Source of the DNA: DASUAS01 sp963720765
GTDB taxonomy: Bacteria; Actinomycetota; Acidimicrobiia; IMCC26256; DASPTH01
Assembly (NCBI GenBank): GCA_963720765.1
Contig: CAVRGS010000001.1
Location: forward strand, 124,001-188,000
Direction of reading: 5' to 3'
DNA: 64,000 bases
The first letter of the stretch is position 1, and the number at the start of each line of letters is the position of its first letter. Of this stretch, positions 17,932 to 26,998 are shown one piece after another. Under the pieces are notes generated by a model, which searched no databases, was not told the DNA's origin, and saw only the letters and a program-made list of their open reading frames with translations. A program made the translations under genes and the position numbers.

Positions 17932-19173
17932 TCAGGTGCTGTTGGCGAGGATCAGGTTGTGGACGAGCGGGTAGATCTGCTGTTGCCAACGCCGCCCGTT
18001 GAACACGCCGTAGTGGCCGACGCCCGGCTGCAGGTGGTGGCGCTTGCGCATCGGCTTGATGCTGCTGCAGAGGTCGTGGGCCGGGAAGGTCTGTCCCGGT
18101 GAGCAGATGTCGTCGCGCTCGCCTTCGACGGTGAGCAGCGCGGTGTGGCGGATGGCTGCGGGGTCGACGGGGCGACCGTGGTACTCGAGCACACCACGCG
18201 CGAGCCGGTGCTCCTGGAACACGTACTGCACGGTCTCCAGATAGAACTCGGCGGTGAGATCGAGCACCGCGAAGTACTCGTCGTAGAACGCGCGGGTGAC
18301 GTCGGCGGCTTCCTCGTCGCCGTCGACGAGGTGGTGGTACAGCTCTCGATGCGCGCTCAGGTGCCGATCGAGGTTCATGGTGAGGAACGCGGTGAGCTGC
18401 AAGAAGCCCGGGTACACGGGGCGGCGCGCACCGGCGAAGCGCATCGGCACCGTGGTGATCACGTTGCGCTCGAACCACGAGATCGGGCGGCTGGTGGCGA
18501 GCGTGTTCACGACCGTGGGGTCGACGCGCGTGTCGATCGGGCCGGCCATCAGCGTGAGCGTGCGAGGCACGCAGTCGTTGCCGGCCTCCGACATCACCGC
18601 GGTGGCGACCAAGGCGGCGACGCAGGGTTGGCACACGGCGATCACGTGCGTCTCGGGGCCGAGGACCTCCAGCCAGTGGATCAGGTACTCGATGTAGGTG
18701 TCGAAATCGAACTTGCCCTCGGCGAGTCCGACGTCGCGAGCGTTGTGCCAATCGGTGATCCAGACGTCCTGCTCGGAGAGCAGTGTCTGCACCGTGCCGC
18801 GCAGCAGGGTGGCGAAGTGCCCCGACAGCGGGCCGATGAGCAACACCTTCGGCGCGGGCGGCAGGCGTCGACCGTCGGTCTCCTTGGCGAAGTGCAACAG
18901 CGTGCCGAACGGCAGCACGTCGGTGGCTTCTTCGCGCACCGCGACGTCGCGTCGTCCGACGCGCACGGTGTCGATGCCCCACGGCGGACGCTCGTGCGTG
19001 AGGCCGACGCGGCCGAGCAACTCGTAGCCGGCTTCGAGGTTGCGCACTGCTTTCGAGTCGGCGAGGTACGGACTGCAGTCGCGCAACTGACCGAAACCTT
19101 GCAGAGCAAACCCCGCGATGCCGCGCAGCGAGGCCATGATGTCGGCCTGGGCTTGATACGCCTGGTACAGCAT
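17932..19173 (-). CDS. phaZ: Intracellular polyhydroxyalkanoate depolymerase
   Basis: A 413-residue alpha/beta hydrolase of the intracellular PHB depolymerase family, which releases hydroxyacids from native storage granules. Family blocks are YQAQADIMASLRGIAG, PPAPKVLLIGPLSGHFATLL, DWHNARDVGLAEGKFDFDTY, the Cys-containing lipase-type box VCQPCVA, and a C-terminal VGHYGVFNGRRW with the catalytic His. Start ATG at 19173 is preceded by AGAGG and gives the usual length; the open frame continues upstream without homology. It pairs functionally with the PHA synthase at 41687, 24 kb away. Confidence 0.9.
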   Translation of the reverse strand: MLYQAYQAQADIMASLRGIAGFALQGFGQLRDCSPYLADSKAVRNLEAGYELLGRVGLTHERPPWGIDTVRVGRRDVAVREEATDVLPFGTLLHFAKETDGRRLPPAPKVLLIGPLSGHFATLLRGTVQTLLSEQDVWITDWHNARDVGLAEGKFDFDTYIEYLIHWLEVLGPETHVIAVCQPCVAALVATAVMSEAGNDCVPRTLTLMAGPIDTRVDPTVVNTLATSRPISWFERNVITTVPMRFAGARRPVYPGFLQLTAFLTMNLDRHLSAHRELYHHLVDGDEEAADVTRAFYDEYFAVLDLTAEFYLETVQYVFQEHRLARGVLEYHGRPVDPAAIRHTALLTVEGERDDICSPGQTFPAHDLCSSIKPMRKRHHLQPGVGHYGVFNGRRWQQQIYPLVHNLILANST

Positions 19174-19307
19174 GCGGGCCTCTGGTTCGTCGGAGGCCGT
19201 CCCGCAACTACGTTGGACACGACACACCGACTTGGTGAAGCGCAACACTAGACAACGCCACCAGCGCTGACGGCGACTGGAGCTTCCGATCCCTCCGGAG
19301 GTCACCG

Positions 19308-19962
19308 ATGGCTGACGCGACGCTGACGATCAACAGCAGGAACTACGGCGCGTGGTCGTTGCGCGGGTGGTTGCTCTGCAAGATGTCAGGTCTCGACTTC
19401 GACGAGCACGTCCTCGACAACGACGATCCCGACACGCGCGGAGCTGCTGCTGTTGTCGTCGTCGTTCCTCGTGCCGAAGCTCGTGCACGACGGAGTCACG
19501 GTGTGGGACACGATGGCGATCGGCGAGTATCTCAACGAGGTCAGGCCCGAGTCAGGGTTGTTGCCGTCCGACATCGTGGCCCGCGCGCACTGTCGTGCGG
19601 TGTGCGGCGAGATCCACTCCGGGTTCGTCAACCTGCGTTCGGCGCTGCCCATGAACCTGAAGGCGCGCCACCGCGACTTCAAGGTGTGGGCGGGCGCGCA
19701 AGCCGACGTCGACCGGATCGTCGCCATCTGGCGTGCGTGCATCGACGAGTACGGCGGACCGTTCCTCTTCGGCGACCAGCCCACCATCGCCGACGCGATG
19801 TACGCGCCCGTGTGCACTCGCTTCCGGACCTACGACGTCGAGCTCGACGACGTGAGCCGCGCGTATTGCGACGCCGTGTTCGCACTCCCGGCGATGCGCG
19901 AGTGGATCGCCGCCGCCGAGCGCGAACCCGACGAGCTCGAGGAGCTCGACGTCGAGTTCTAG
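19308..19962 (+). CDS. Glutathione S-transferase family protein (frameshifted)
   Basis: A GST-fold protein of about 217 residues. The thioredoxin-like N-terminal domain (TLTINSRNYGAWSLRGWLLC) is typical, and the helical C-terminal domain ends in PAMREWIAAAEREPDELEE. After DNDDPDTR the frame changes at about 19437-19441, and SSSFLVPKLVHDGVTVWDTM continues in the next frame; removal of a G or insertion of GC restores it. A strong GGAGG site precedes the ATG. Actinobacteria usually lack glutathione, so the cofactor may be another thiol or the role may be structural; this is inference. Confidence 0.8.
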
Positions 19963-19973
19963 CCCCGCACCGA

Positions 19974-20960
19974 CTACCCCCGCACTGCTTCGATCCAGGT
20001 GCGCAGCTCGCGGTCGAAGTCGCCGGCGGGGGTGAACATCAGGTCGTCGGCACCCTGCGCCGCGAGATCGACGGCGCGCTCGTGGATGTCGGCCGCGCTG
20101 CCGACCCACCCCGTCGTGGCCAGTGCGTCGCCCGCGAGCGCGAGCACGTCGCCGTCGCGCGGCATGACGTGGGTGACGTGGCCTTCGTGCACTGCGAGGT
20201 GACGTTCACCCTCGGGCCGTTCGGCGTTGATCCCGGCGAGCCACGCCTCACCGCCGGGCATGCCCGGGAGGGCGTCGGGGAACGCCTGCCACACGCCGTG
20301 GTAGCGGACCACGTACCAGGGTCCGAGGGCGCGCTGCACCCGCTCGCCGGTCATGTCCTCACCGTCGTCGAGCACGGTGCCCGCGGTCATGAGCACGCGG
20401 CGGGGGGCGGCGACGTCGACGTCCGCCATGCCGATGTAGCCGTCGATCGTGCCGTCCTTGCACATCTCCTCGACGATCCCCTTGCCCTTGGGCCCGAGCG
20501 CGGAGACGAGCAGCGGCGTGTCGAGCGGTCGCTCGGACGCCAGCTCCGGGTGATGGATCATCTGGCACCGTTCGCCGTCGACGTCGACGACCTCGCCGCG
20601 GAGGAGGCCGCGGAGCTGCTCGAGGTAGCGGCGCGTCGTCTTCCACGACAGCGCCGACTTGTTCAGCACCCAGCGCGCGGTGGCGCCGGTGCCGAACCCG
20701 CACGTGACGCGCCCAGGGGCCATGCGCTCGACGGTGGCGACGGCCGACGCGGTCGTCATGACGTGACGGAGGTTGGGCACGAGCACGGCGGTACCGAGCT
20801 GGAGGTCGGTGTGCTCCGCGAGCAGCGCCATCCAGATCCAGACGTCCTCGTAGAGCGCGGCGGAGTCGTAGAGCCACACGCGGTCGTAGCCGAGCTCCGC
20901 GGCGAGCTTCGCCCGCTCGAGCGTCTGCGGTCCCGGGGGGATGCCGACGGAGATGTCCAT
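19974..20960 (-). CDS. LLM class flavin/F420-dependent oxidoreductase
   Basis: A TIM-barrel luciferase-like oxidoreductase of 328 residues. MDISVGIPPGPQTLERAKLA and YDRVWLYDSAALYEDVWIWM at the N-terminus, LGTAVLVPNLRHVMTTA and GRVTCGFGTGATAR in the middle are the usual F420-binding family blocks. F420 as cofactor is likely from the class but not proven. The ATG at 20960 lies 19 bp after the upstream SDR stop, in the same orientation, so the pair forms a transcription unit. Substrate unknown. Confidence 0.86.
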   Translation of the reverse strand: MDISVGIPPGPQTLERAKLAAELGYDRVWLYDSAALYEDVWIWMALLAEHTDLQLGTAVLVPNLRHVMTTASAVATVERMAPGRVTCGFGTGATARWVLNKSALSWKTTRRYLEQLRGLLRGEVVDVDGERCQMIHHPELASERPLDTPLLVSALGPKGKGIVEEMCKDGTIDGYIGMADVDVAAPRRVLMTAGTVLDDGEDMTGERVQRALGPWYVVRYHGVWQAFPDALPGMPGGEAWLAGINAERPEGERHLAVHEGHVTHVMPRDGDVLALAGDALATTGWVGSAADIHERAVDLAAQGADDLMFTPAGDFDRELRTWIEAVRG

Positions 20961-20979
20961 GGACTGGGGTCCCTCGTCT

Positions 20980-21768
20980 CTAGAGATCGGGCAGGTGCAT
21001 GTCGAGGTTGGAGGCTTCGATGCCACCGTCGACCTCGAGGATCTTGCCGGTGACGTAGCTGGCAGCGTCGGACGCGAGATAGAGGACGGCGAGCGCGATG
21101 TCGTCGGCGTCACCGAGCCGGCGCAGCGGCGTCTTCGAGACCATCTCGTCGTGCAGTGGCTCGCTGCTCACGACGATGTCGAGCGCGCTGGTTGCGATCG
21201 ATCCCGGCGCCACCCCGTTGACGCGCACCTTCGGCGCGCAGTCGGCGGCGAGCAGGCGCGTCATGTGCGCGAGGGCGGCCTTGGCGGTGCCGTAGGCCAC
21301 GTAGCCACGATCGCGGAAGCGACCCATGGCCGACGTGATGTTGACCACCGACCCGTGTCCCGACCCGAGCAGGTGGGGGAGCGCGGCCTTGGTCAACGCG
21401 AATGCGGTGCTCACGTTGAAGTGGAACGCGCCCTCGAACGCCTTCACGTCGGTGTCGAGGAACGGCATGGGCATCGATCCGCCGACGTTGTTCACGACGA
21501 CGTCGAGGCGACCGAATTCGGTGATCGCGGTGTCGACCAGGCCGGTGACCGCGTCGAGGTCGGACAGATCGGCGGGCACGACGACGGCCCTGCGGCCGAG
21601 CGTCTCGACCTGCGCGGCGACGTCGTCGAGCTGGTCGGTGGTGCGGGCGGAGATGACGACGTCGGCGCCAGACTCGGCGAGGGCGCGCGCCGACGCGGCG
21701 CCGATCCCCCGGCCGGCAGCGGTGACGATGGCGACGCGGTCGTCGAGACGGAAGCGGTCGAGCAGCAT
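20980..21768 (-). CDS. SDR family oxidoreductase
   Basis: A 262-residue SDR. TAAGRGIG binds the nucleotide, NNVGG is the structural motif, NITSAMG carries the Ser, and YGTAK the Tyr and Lys. The ending YLASDAASYVTGKILEVDGG is typical of enoyl/3-oxoacyl reductase-like SDRs. The ATG at 21768 is set by a TAGCGT box 7 nt upstream; the longer open frame would run through the divergent gene's promoter. It is the first gene of the unit with the LLM oxidoreductase. Confidence 0.88.
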   Translation of the reverse strand: MLLDRFRLDDRVAIVTAAGRGIGAASARALAESGADVVISARTTDQLDDVAAQVETLGRRAVVVPADLSDLDAVTGLVDTAITEFGRLDVVVNNVGGSMPMPFLDTDVKAFEGAFHFNVSTAFALTKAALPHLLGSGHGSVVNITSAMGRFRDRGYVAYGTAKAALAHMTRLLAADCAPKVRVNGVAPGSIATSALDIVVSSEPLHDEMVSKTPLRRLGDADDIALAVLYLASDAASYVTGKILEVDGGIEASNLDMHLPDL

Positions 21769-21775
21769 GCGGGGC

Positions 21776-21781
21776 ACGCTA
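21776..21781 (-). promoter_or_regulatory. -10 box (TAGCGT) of the SDR gene
   Basis: TAGCGT on the minus strand, 7 nt before ATG 21768. Only 9 bp separate it from the divergent -10 at 21791. Confidence 0.45.
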
Positions 21782-21790
21782 CCGGGACGG

Positions 21791-21796
21791 TACGTT
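21791..21796 (+). promoter_or_regulatory. -10 box (TACGTT) of the cyclase-family gene
   Basis: TACGTT, 6 nt before ATG 21803; back-to-back with the SDR -10 box, so the two promoters overlap. Confidence 0.45.
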
Positions 21797-21802
21797 GCGC
21801 GC

Positions 21803-22759
21803 ATGACCGTGCCCGTCGTCGACGACCAGCCCACGCCCGAGCAGCTCGACGCGCTCTACACCGCGCTCAGCAACTGGGGCCGATGGGGCGCCGACGACGA
21901 GCTCGGTGCCCTCAATTTCGTCACGCACGAACGTCGCGCCGCCGCCGGCGCCCTGGTGCAGCTCGGCCTCACGGTCAGCCTGGCCCACGACTTCCCGGTG
22001 AACCCGTCGCCGGAGACGCCGAGCCCGGCGCACCACCACATGCTCGCCAGCGGTGACGCGCGCGACTCGAACGGCATCCCGGGGTACGAGGCCAGCCGTG
22101 ACTACATCGGCACCGAGGTCCACGGCATGGGCATCACGCACCTGGACGCGCTGTGTCACATGTTCGTGCGGGGGGAGATGTACAACGGCCGCCCCGCGGG
22201 CGACGTGAAGAGCACCGGGGCGCTCAGCAACACGGTGATGGCGACCGCGGAGGGCCTGGCCGGCCGTGGGGTGTTCCTCGACATCCCGCGGGCTCGGGGT
22301 GTCGACGCCCTCGACGGCAACACCGCGATCACGGTCGCCGACCTCGAACGGGCCGAGGAGACGCAGGGCTCACCGGTGCGGAGCGGCGATCTCCTGATCG
22401 TGGGCGGAGGGCGCGACGCGCGCCGTGCGGCACAGGGTGGACGCTTCGACCCGTTCCGCGACGGCATGGCCGGTCTGCATCCGCGATGCCTCCCGTGGCT
22501 GCACGAGCGCGAGGTCGCGCTGCTCATGGGCGACGGCATCTCCGACATGACCCCCGGTCTCGGAGTCGCCAATTGGCCCTTCCCCGTGCACCAGATCGGC
22601 ATCACGGCCATGGGCCTGCACCTGATCGACAACGTGAACCTGGCGCGACTGGCGCCGGTGTGCCGGGAGCAGGATCGTTGGGAGTTCCTCTGCGTGGTGG
22701 CGCCGTTGCGCATCCCCGGGGGCACCGGGTGTCCGGTCAACCCGATCGCCGTCTTCTAG
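21803..22759 (+). CDS. Cyclase family (kynurenine formamidase-like) hydrolase
   Basis: A 318-residue metal-dependent hydrolase of the cyclase family. The metal motif is THLDALCH (HxD ... H) with HGMGI just before it, and the second block is DLLIVGGG ... LHPRCLPWLHEREVALLMGD. The family includes kynurenine formamidases and isatin hydrolases, acting on amide or lactam bonds; the long N-terminal WGRWGADDELGALNFV region is typical of the actinobacterial subgroup. The ATG is fixed by the TACGTT box upstream. Substrate unknown. Confidence 0.87.
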   Translation: MTVPVVDDQPTPEQLDALYTALSNWGRWGADDELGALNFVTHERRAAAGALVQLGLTVSLAHDFPVNPSPETPSPAHHHMLASGDARDSNGIPGYEASRDYIGTEVHGMGITHLDALCHMFVRGEMYNGRPAGDVKSTGALSNTVMATAEGLAGRGVFLDIPRARGVDALDGNTAITVADLERAEETQGSPVRSGDLLIVGGGRDARRAAQGGRFDPFRDGMAGLHPRCLPWLHEREVALLMGDGISDMTPGLGVANWPFPVHQIGITAMGLHLIDNVNLARLAPVCREQDRWEFLCVVAPLRIPGGTGCPVNPIAVF

Positions 22760-22781
22760 GCGACGGTCTTCTCGCCGCGCC

Positions 22782-23603
22782 TCACCACTCCTGGGCGGCG
22801 AGGAGCGAGGCGGCGAGCGGTTCGAGCGCGGCCATGAGCTCGTCGAGCTCGCTGGGCGCGAGGGCCTCGTAGGGCTTCGCCGCGAGGTCGTCGGTCAGCG
22901 CCTCGACGCGCTGGTTGACGGCACGCCCCGATTCGCTCAGCCAGCCCTCGTGGTCGATCAGGCCGCGCTCGCGCATCCCGTCGATCACCGCCGCGAGCTG
23001 CGGGGCGGGCAGGTGGTGGATGCGCCCGAACTTCTCCGCCGGCATGTCCATGGCGAGGGCGAGGACCACGTGCGCCTCGAGGCCGCCGATCCCTTCGGTC
23101 ATGAGGGCCGCGATGTGGCCGTCGCCCCGGTGCTCGCGCAAGAGCGCCGCGGCATGGAAGAGACGAGCGACCACGTCGTCGGGGATCGGGAGCGCGCGCA
23201 GCGCGGCGTACATGGGCCGGCCCTCCATCGGTGCACTGGTCGCGGCCGCCATGAGCAGCTCTGCCGCGCGCGTGAACGCGTGAGTCTCGACGTGCTCGCC
23301 CAGGATCCGCCGGAGCGCCTTCACACACCCCGTCTGACGGGCCGTCAGCGCGGCCTCGGGCGTGGTGGTGCTCCACACCTTCGGGATGTGGCGGGCCACC
23401 TCACCGGGCGCGAAGTTGTAGAAGAGCGCGTCCACCACCTCCGGCGGGACCGGGCCCAGGGGCGCGGCCCGACCGGCGAAGTAGGTGTCCCAGTAGTTGG
23501 TGAAACCCAGGGCGAACATCGCCTCGTTGGGCTCGTCGGCCGAGTAGGGGATGACACCGATCGGCTCGACCAGCTCGAACATCCGGCGTGCCATCGCGTT
23601 CAC
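22782..23603 (-). CDS. SCO6745 family protein
   Basis: A 273-residue protein of an actinobacterial family with a C-terminal helix-turn-helix-like region. The conserved LGFTNYWDTYFAGRAAPLG, FYNFAPGEVARHIPKVW and HLPAPQLAAVIDGMRERGLI (winged-helix-like) segments are clear. GTG at 23603 is preferred over the ATG three codons later because AGGAGGAG lies 6 nt before it. The molecular role is not known; regulation or a binding function is possible. Confidence 0.82.
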   Translation of the reverse strand: MNAMARRMFELVEPIGVIPYSADEPNEAMFALGFTNYWDTYFAGRAAPLGPVPPEVVDALFYNFAPGEVARHIPKVWSTTTPEAALTARQTGCVKALRRILGEHVETHAFTRAAELLMAAATSAPMEGRPMYAALRALPIPDDVVARLFHAAALLREHRGDGHIAALMTEGIGGLEAHVVLALAMDMPAEKFGRIHHLPAPQLAAVIDGMRERGLIDHEGWLSESGRAVNQRVEALTDDLAAKPYEALAPSELDELMAALEPLAASLLAAQEW

Positions 23604-23837
23604 GGTCGACTCCTCCTGCTGCATTCGGAGCTGCAAACCATTCCACTGTCGGTTGGACCACGGCCACCCGCGAAAGTCATCGCACGACGACGGGTCGCGT
23701 GTGGCGCGCGGTCGGTTTCGTCCAAGACGGATCGGCTGCGGCTCGGCATCCTCGCACCGTCCGATGGGCTCCAGCTCGTCTCCCACACCACGCACGGAGG
23801 GTCCGCACGGCACGCGCACTCGTCTCCACACAGGCTT

Positions 23838-23942
23838 CATGTCCCTCGACGGTGTCGTGGACTCGCCCGGCGGCAAGGTCGAGGGGCGCTCCTGTTCGGG
23901 CGACGGAGCTACGAGGACTTCGCTCCGATCTGGCGGAACAGG
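23838..23942 (+). pseudogene. Remnant of a DHFR/RibD-C family gene
   Basis: Two in-order pieces of a DHFR-like reductase are visible on the plus strand: FMSLDGVVDSPGGK (from about 23838) and, in another frame, LLFGRRSYEDFAPIWRN (to about 23942). Between them some 40 residues are missing, and nothing recognizable follows. The last 30 bases overlap the 3' end of the class II aldolase gene read on the other strand. It is probably a decayed relative of the reductase at 13381. Without an alignment this is a pattern call only. Confidence 0.5.
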
Positions 23943-24628
23943 TCGGGGTCCGACGTCCGGAGCCGGGCGAGGTTCGCGTCCCACATCTGGGGCAGGAAGT
24001 GCTTCCGGTACATCGCCTTGCCCGCCACGACCTCGGCCTCGAGGATCTCGGTGCCGCCGGCGGCGACGCACTCGAGGTGGTAGCGGGCGCACTGCTCGAG
24101 CGTGAGCGCCTCGATGGTGGCGTGCTCGATCGAGTCGGACACCACGATGGCACCGTGGTTCTTCATGAGGACGACCCGCTTGTCGCCGAGCGCGTCGACC
24201 ACCGCCAGGTGTGACTTCACGCCGTCGTCGAAGTAGGTGGCCTGCTCCTCGTGGAACAGGACCGACGAGACGTTGTACATCCCGACCGTTGCGCCGGTCG
24301 ACGACAGCACGCTCACGTAGTGCGAGTGCAGGTGCACGATGGCGCGCACGTCGGGGCGCGTCTCGTAGATCCGGGCGTGGAAGTTGACCGCGGGCGAGAA
24401 GGCGAGGTCACCGACGCGCGGCGCAAGGTCGAAGCCGAGCTTGCACACGCGTTCGGGCGTGGTCTGGTCGAAGTACTCGAACGCGGTGACCCAGAATGCG
24501 TCGTCCTCGTCGGCGGCGCGTGCGCTCACGTGACCGCCGACGTTGGAATCGCACCCCTCGTGGTAGAGGATGCGTCGCGCCGCCGCGATCTTGAAGGGGA
24601 GATCTTCGGCGGCAAGCTCAGTACGCAT
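23909..24628 (-). CDS. Class II aldolase/adducin family protein
   Basis: A 239-residue zinc aldolase-fold protein. HLHSHYVS has the metal-binding His pair and NHGAIVVS the third; SNVGGHVSAR binds the carboxylate or phosphate. FVIALLEQC-like helices at the end (EALTLEQCARYHLECVAAGG) match the sugar-phosphate aldolase/decarboxylase family. The ATG at 24628 lies 11 bp inside the end of the upstream amidohydrolase, showing coupling. The C-terminal 10 codons overlap a DHFR-like remnant on the opposite strand, so the natural stop may have been altered. The pair looks like a short hydrolase-aldolase catabolic unit. Confidence 0.84.
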   Translation of the reverse strand: MRTELAAEDLPFKIAAARRILYHEGCDSNVGGHVSARAADEDDAFWVTAFEYFDQTTPERVCKLGFDLAPRVGDLAFSPAVNFHARIYETRPDVRAIVHLHSHYVSVLSSTGATVGMYNVSSVLFHEEQATYFDDGVKSHLAVVDALGDKRVVLMKNHGAIVVSDSIEHATIEALTLEQCARYHLECVAAGGTEILEAEVVAGKAMYRKHFLPQMWDANLARLRTSDPDLFRQIGAKSS

Positions 24629-25877
24629 CGGGATCGTCCTGCACCGCTGCCGGCACCGGGAAGTCGAAGAGCTTCGATGCGTTCTCCCACGTGAGCTTGC
24701 GGACGTCGTCGGCGGGAACGCCGCCGAGCTGCGCCCGGAAGAGCTCCTGGGTGTCGGGCCACGTGCCGTCCTGGTGCGGGTAGTCGGACTCGAGGCAGAT
24801 GTGGTCGACGCCGATGCGGTGGCGCTGCTCGAGCCCGGAGCGGTCCTCGATCGCGCAGAACCAGAAGTTGCGCTGCAGCACCTCGGCCGGTGACAGGTCG
24901 ATGCCGTCCCAGGTTCCGTACATCTGCTGGTAGCGCTCGACGTGGTCGAGGCGGTCGAGCAGGCCCGCCACCCAGCCGATGCCGCCCTCCGACAGGCAGA
25001 TGCGCAGCGCGGGGAAGCGCACCGGGATGCGCGAATACAGCCAGTCGACGGCGGCGAACATCGCCCAGCCGAAGAACAGCACGCCGATGGTGTCGGCAGG
25101 CGCGTCCGACGACGTGGTCGGTGCCGTCGACGACGACCCGACGTGGAGGCACACGACGGTCCCGGTGTCCTCACACGCGGCGAGGAACGGATCCCAGTAC
25201 CCGGTGTGCAGCGACGGGAGTCCGAGCCGTTCAGGCAGTTCTGGGAACGTGACCGCGCGGAAGCCGCGCCTCGCGTTGGCGCGCACCTCGGCTGCGCCGA
25301 TCTCGGGATCGAGGAGCCATGCCACCTGACACGGGATCATGCGCCCCGGGTGGGTACCCGCCCATTCCTCGAGGTGCCAGTCGTTGGCGGCACGCACGAC
25401 CGCGAGCGCGAGGTCGGAGTCCGACACTCCGAGTTGGTAGCGCTGTCCCGCAAAGCCGGCGAGCGACGACGGGAAGTTCAGGGACGCGTACACGCCGTTC
25501 AGATCCATGTCGTGCACGCGCGCGTCGATGTCCCACGCGCCCCGGCGCATCTCGTCGAAGCGCGTGGGTTCGAAGCTGAGCTCCTCGCGTGGGCGGCCGA
25601 CAACCGCGTTGAGGCCGACCTTGTAGTGGCGCTGGCCGTCGTACGCCCAGTACTCCATACCGGCGTCGTCGACCTCGACGCGTGGGGCGCGGTCCTGGAG
25701 CGGCGCCGGGAGCCGGCCCTCGAACAGATGCGGCGGTTCCACGAGGTGATCGTCGACCGAGATGAGCGTGCACCACCGGGCCCGCCGTTCGGGTTCGGGC
25801 AGGAAGGTGACCTGTTCCGGTTTGGCGGTCACGAAGAAGCCGGGTCGGCGTTCGAGGTCGTCGAACTCGATGGCCAT
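24618..25877 (-). CDS. Amidohydrolase family 2 protein
   Basis: A 419-residue TIM-barrel metal hydrolase or decarboxylase of the amidohydrolase-2 group. ISVDDHLVEPPHLFEGRLP is the start of the barrel; VCLHVGSSS contains the metal His, and LESDYPHQDGTWP has the catalytic Asp. The first gene of a unit with the class II aldolase, overlapping it by 11 bp. A TAGCAT box 6 nt before the ATG fixes the start. Relatives act as ortho-aromatic or gamma-resorcylate-type decarboxylases or as hydrolases; which applies is not visible. Confidence 0.86.
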   Translation of the reverse strand: MAIEFDDLERRPGFFVTAKPEQVTFLPEPERRARWCTLISVDDHLVEPPHLFEGRLPAPLQDRAPRVEVDDAGMEYWAYDGQRHYKVGLNAVVGRPREELSFEPTRFDEMRRGAWDIDARVHDMDLNGVYASLNFPSSLAGFAGQRYQLGVSDSDLALAVVRAANDWHLEEWAGTHPGRMIPCQVAWLLDPEIGAAEVRANARRGFRAVTFPELPERLGLPSLHTGYWDPFLAACEDTGTVVCLHVGSSSTAPTTSSDAPADTIGVLFFGWAMFAAVDWLYSRIPVRFPALRICLSEGGIGWVAGLLDRLDHVERYQQMYGTWDGIDLSPAEVLQRNFWFCAIEDRSGLEQRHRIGVDHICLESDYPHQDGTWPDTQELFRAQLGGVPADDVRKLTWENASKLFDFPVPAAVQDDPDAY

Positions 25878-25883
25878 GCGGTG

Positions 25884-25889
25884 ATGCTA
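25884..25889 (-). promoter_or_regulatory. -10 box (TAGCAT) of the amidohydrolase-aldolase unit
   Basis: TAGCAT on the minus strand, 6 nt before ATG 25877; leaderless type. Confidence 0.45.
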
Positions 25890-26513
25890 CGAGTCGTTGC
25901 CAGGCGGGGCGTCGGCGAGGCCAGTTCCTCCGAGGAAGGCCTGACCGCGGGGTGACAGGCGATAGCCCACCTCGAGGCTCTCCGTGAGCCCGAGGTTCTT
26001 GAGCTTGCGCACGTCGTTCTTGAAGGGGAGCGTCTCGCGTCCGAAGCCGGCGGCGAGATCGGCGGCCCGGGTGCCCGGCCGCGCGGCGATCACCGCCAAC
26101 GTCGGCCGCGTCCACGCACCGAAGCTGCTGGCGCGGTCGAGTCGGTCGAGGCGGCGGTCGATCTCGGATCGATCGGCGGGGGAGAGCGTGGCGGTGGCGG
26201 CCAGCACCGACCGGGGGTCGGGCTCGTCGACCACGTGGAAGGCGATCCGGTAGACGGGGAGCTCCGGCTCACCCCGCAGTTGGCCGACCAGGGTGGCCGC
26301 GTCGGGGAAGCCGGCCCGGCGAGCGTCGGCCTTGGTGATCTTCGCCGGGTCGACCTCGCGCACCGCGTCGACCTCGAGCAGGATCCGGCCGACGATGCGA
26401 TGACCCGTGCGGTACCGGCGGCCTGTGACCACCTGTTGTCGCTTCCAACGCCGGAAGGTGACGGTGACCGAGCCGTCGACGATGAGCGGCCAGAACCGGG
26501 CCTGGAACAGCAC
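25887..26513 (-). CDS. ASCH-like domain protein with C-terminal winged helix
   Basis: A 208-residue protein. The N-terminal 90 residues (FWPLIVDGSVTVTFRRWKRQ, GHRIVGRILLEVDAV) look like an ASCH/PUA-type RNA-binding fold with the usual G-x-T-x-T-x-R pattern. The last 70 residues (WTRPTLAVIAARPGTRAADL ... FKNDVRKLKNLGLTESLEVG) look like a winged helix. Its ribosome-free function is unknown; RNA binding or regulation is plausible. It lies 9 bp downstream of the PNPOx-like gene, in the same direction. Confidence 0.65.
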   Translation of the reverse strand: MLFQARFWPLIVDGSVTVTFRRWKRQQVVTGRRYRTGHRIVGRILLEVDAVREVDPAKITKADARRAGFPDAATLVGQLRGEPELPVYRIAFHVVDEPDPRSVLAATATLSPADRSEIDRRLDRLDRASSFGAWTRPTLAVIAARPGTRAADLAAGFGRETLPFKNDVRKLKNLGLTESLEVGYRLSPRGQAFLGGTGLADAPPGNDS

Positions 26514-26522
26514 CCGGTGAGA

Positions 26523-26990
26523 CTACGGGCGCCAGACCCTCGGCGGCTCGCCCGCCGCGAGGTCGGCCGCGAGTCCGACCTGCACCCGGTACGGGTCGAG
26601 ACGCAGCGCCTCGGCGCCGGGGGAGTCAGGCCCGTCGGGCCAGATGGTGGCGGGGTCGAAGCCCGCCGGGCCGGGCAGCGAGCGGAACTGCTCCCACGCG
26701 TGGTGGCGTTCCTCGCGTTCGGCCCAGGTCGCGGTGCAGTCGAAGTACGAGACGTCGTGCTCGGCGCCGGCGTATGCGCACGCAACGTGGCGATTGACGG
26801 CGAGATGCGCGACCTTCACAGGGGAACGGTGGGTCGTCACCCAGCCACGCACGCCGTCGTCGGTCTGCTCCCACACCGGATGGACGACACGGTTCCGCGG
26901 ACGACCGGAACCGTCCACGGTCGTGAGCACACACCACACGACCCGGCGGGTGACCTCCAGTGCGTGCTCCAGCACGAGATCATCAACCAT
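26523..26990 (-). CDS. Pyridoxamine 5'-phosphate oxidase family (flavin/F420-binding) protein
   Basis: A 155-residue split-barrel flavoprotein. WCVLTTVDGSGRPRNRVVHPVW is the standard first block and GWVTTHRSPVKVAHLAVNRHVACAY the second, both seen in PNPOx-like and F420-dependent reductases. It lacks the C-terminal extension of true vitamin B6 oxidase, so a general redox or heme/F420 function is likelier. A perfect TATAAT lies 8 nt before the ATG, and the gene is divergent from a MarR regulator, which probably controls it. Confidence 0.78.
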   Translation of the reverse strand: MVDDLVLEHALEVTRRVVWCVLTTVDGSGRPRNRVVHPVWEQTDDGVRGWVTTHRSPVKVAHLAVNRHVACAYAGAEHDVSYFDCTATWAEREERHHAWEQFRSLPGPAGFDPATIWPDGPDSPGAEALRLDPYRVQVGLAADLAAGEPPRVWRP

Positions 26991-26998
26991 GGTTGCCC

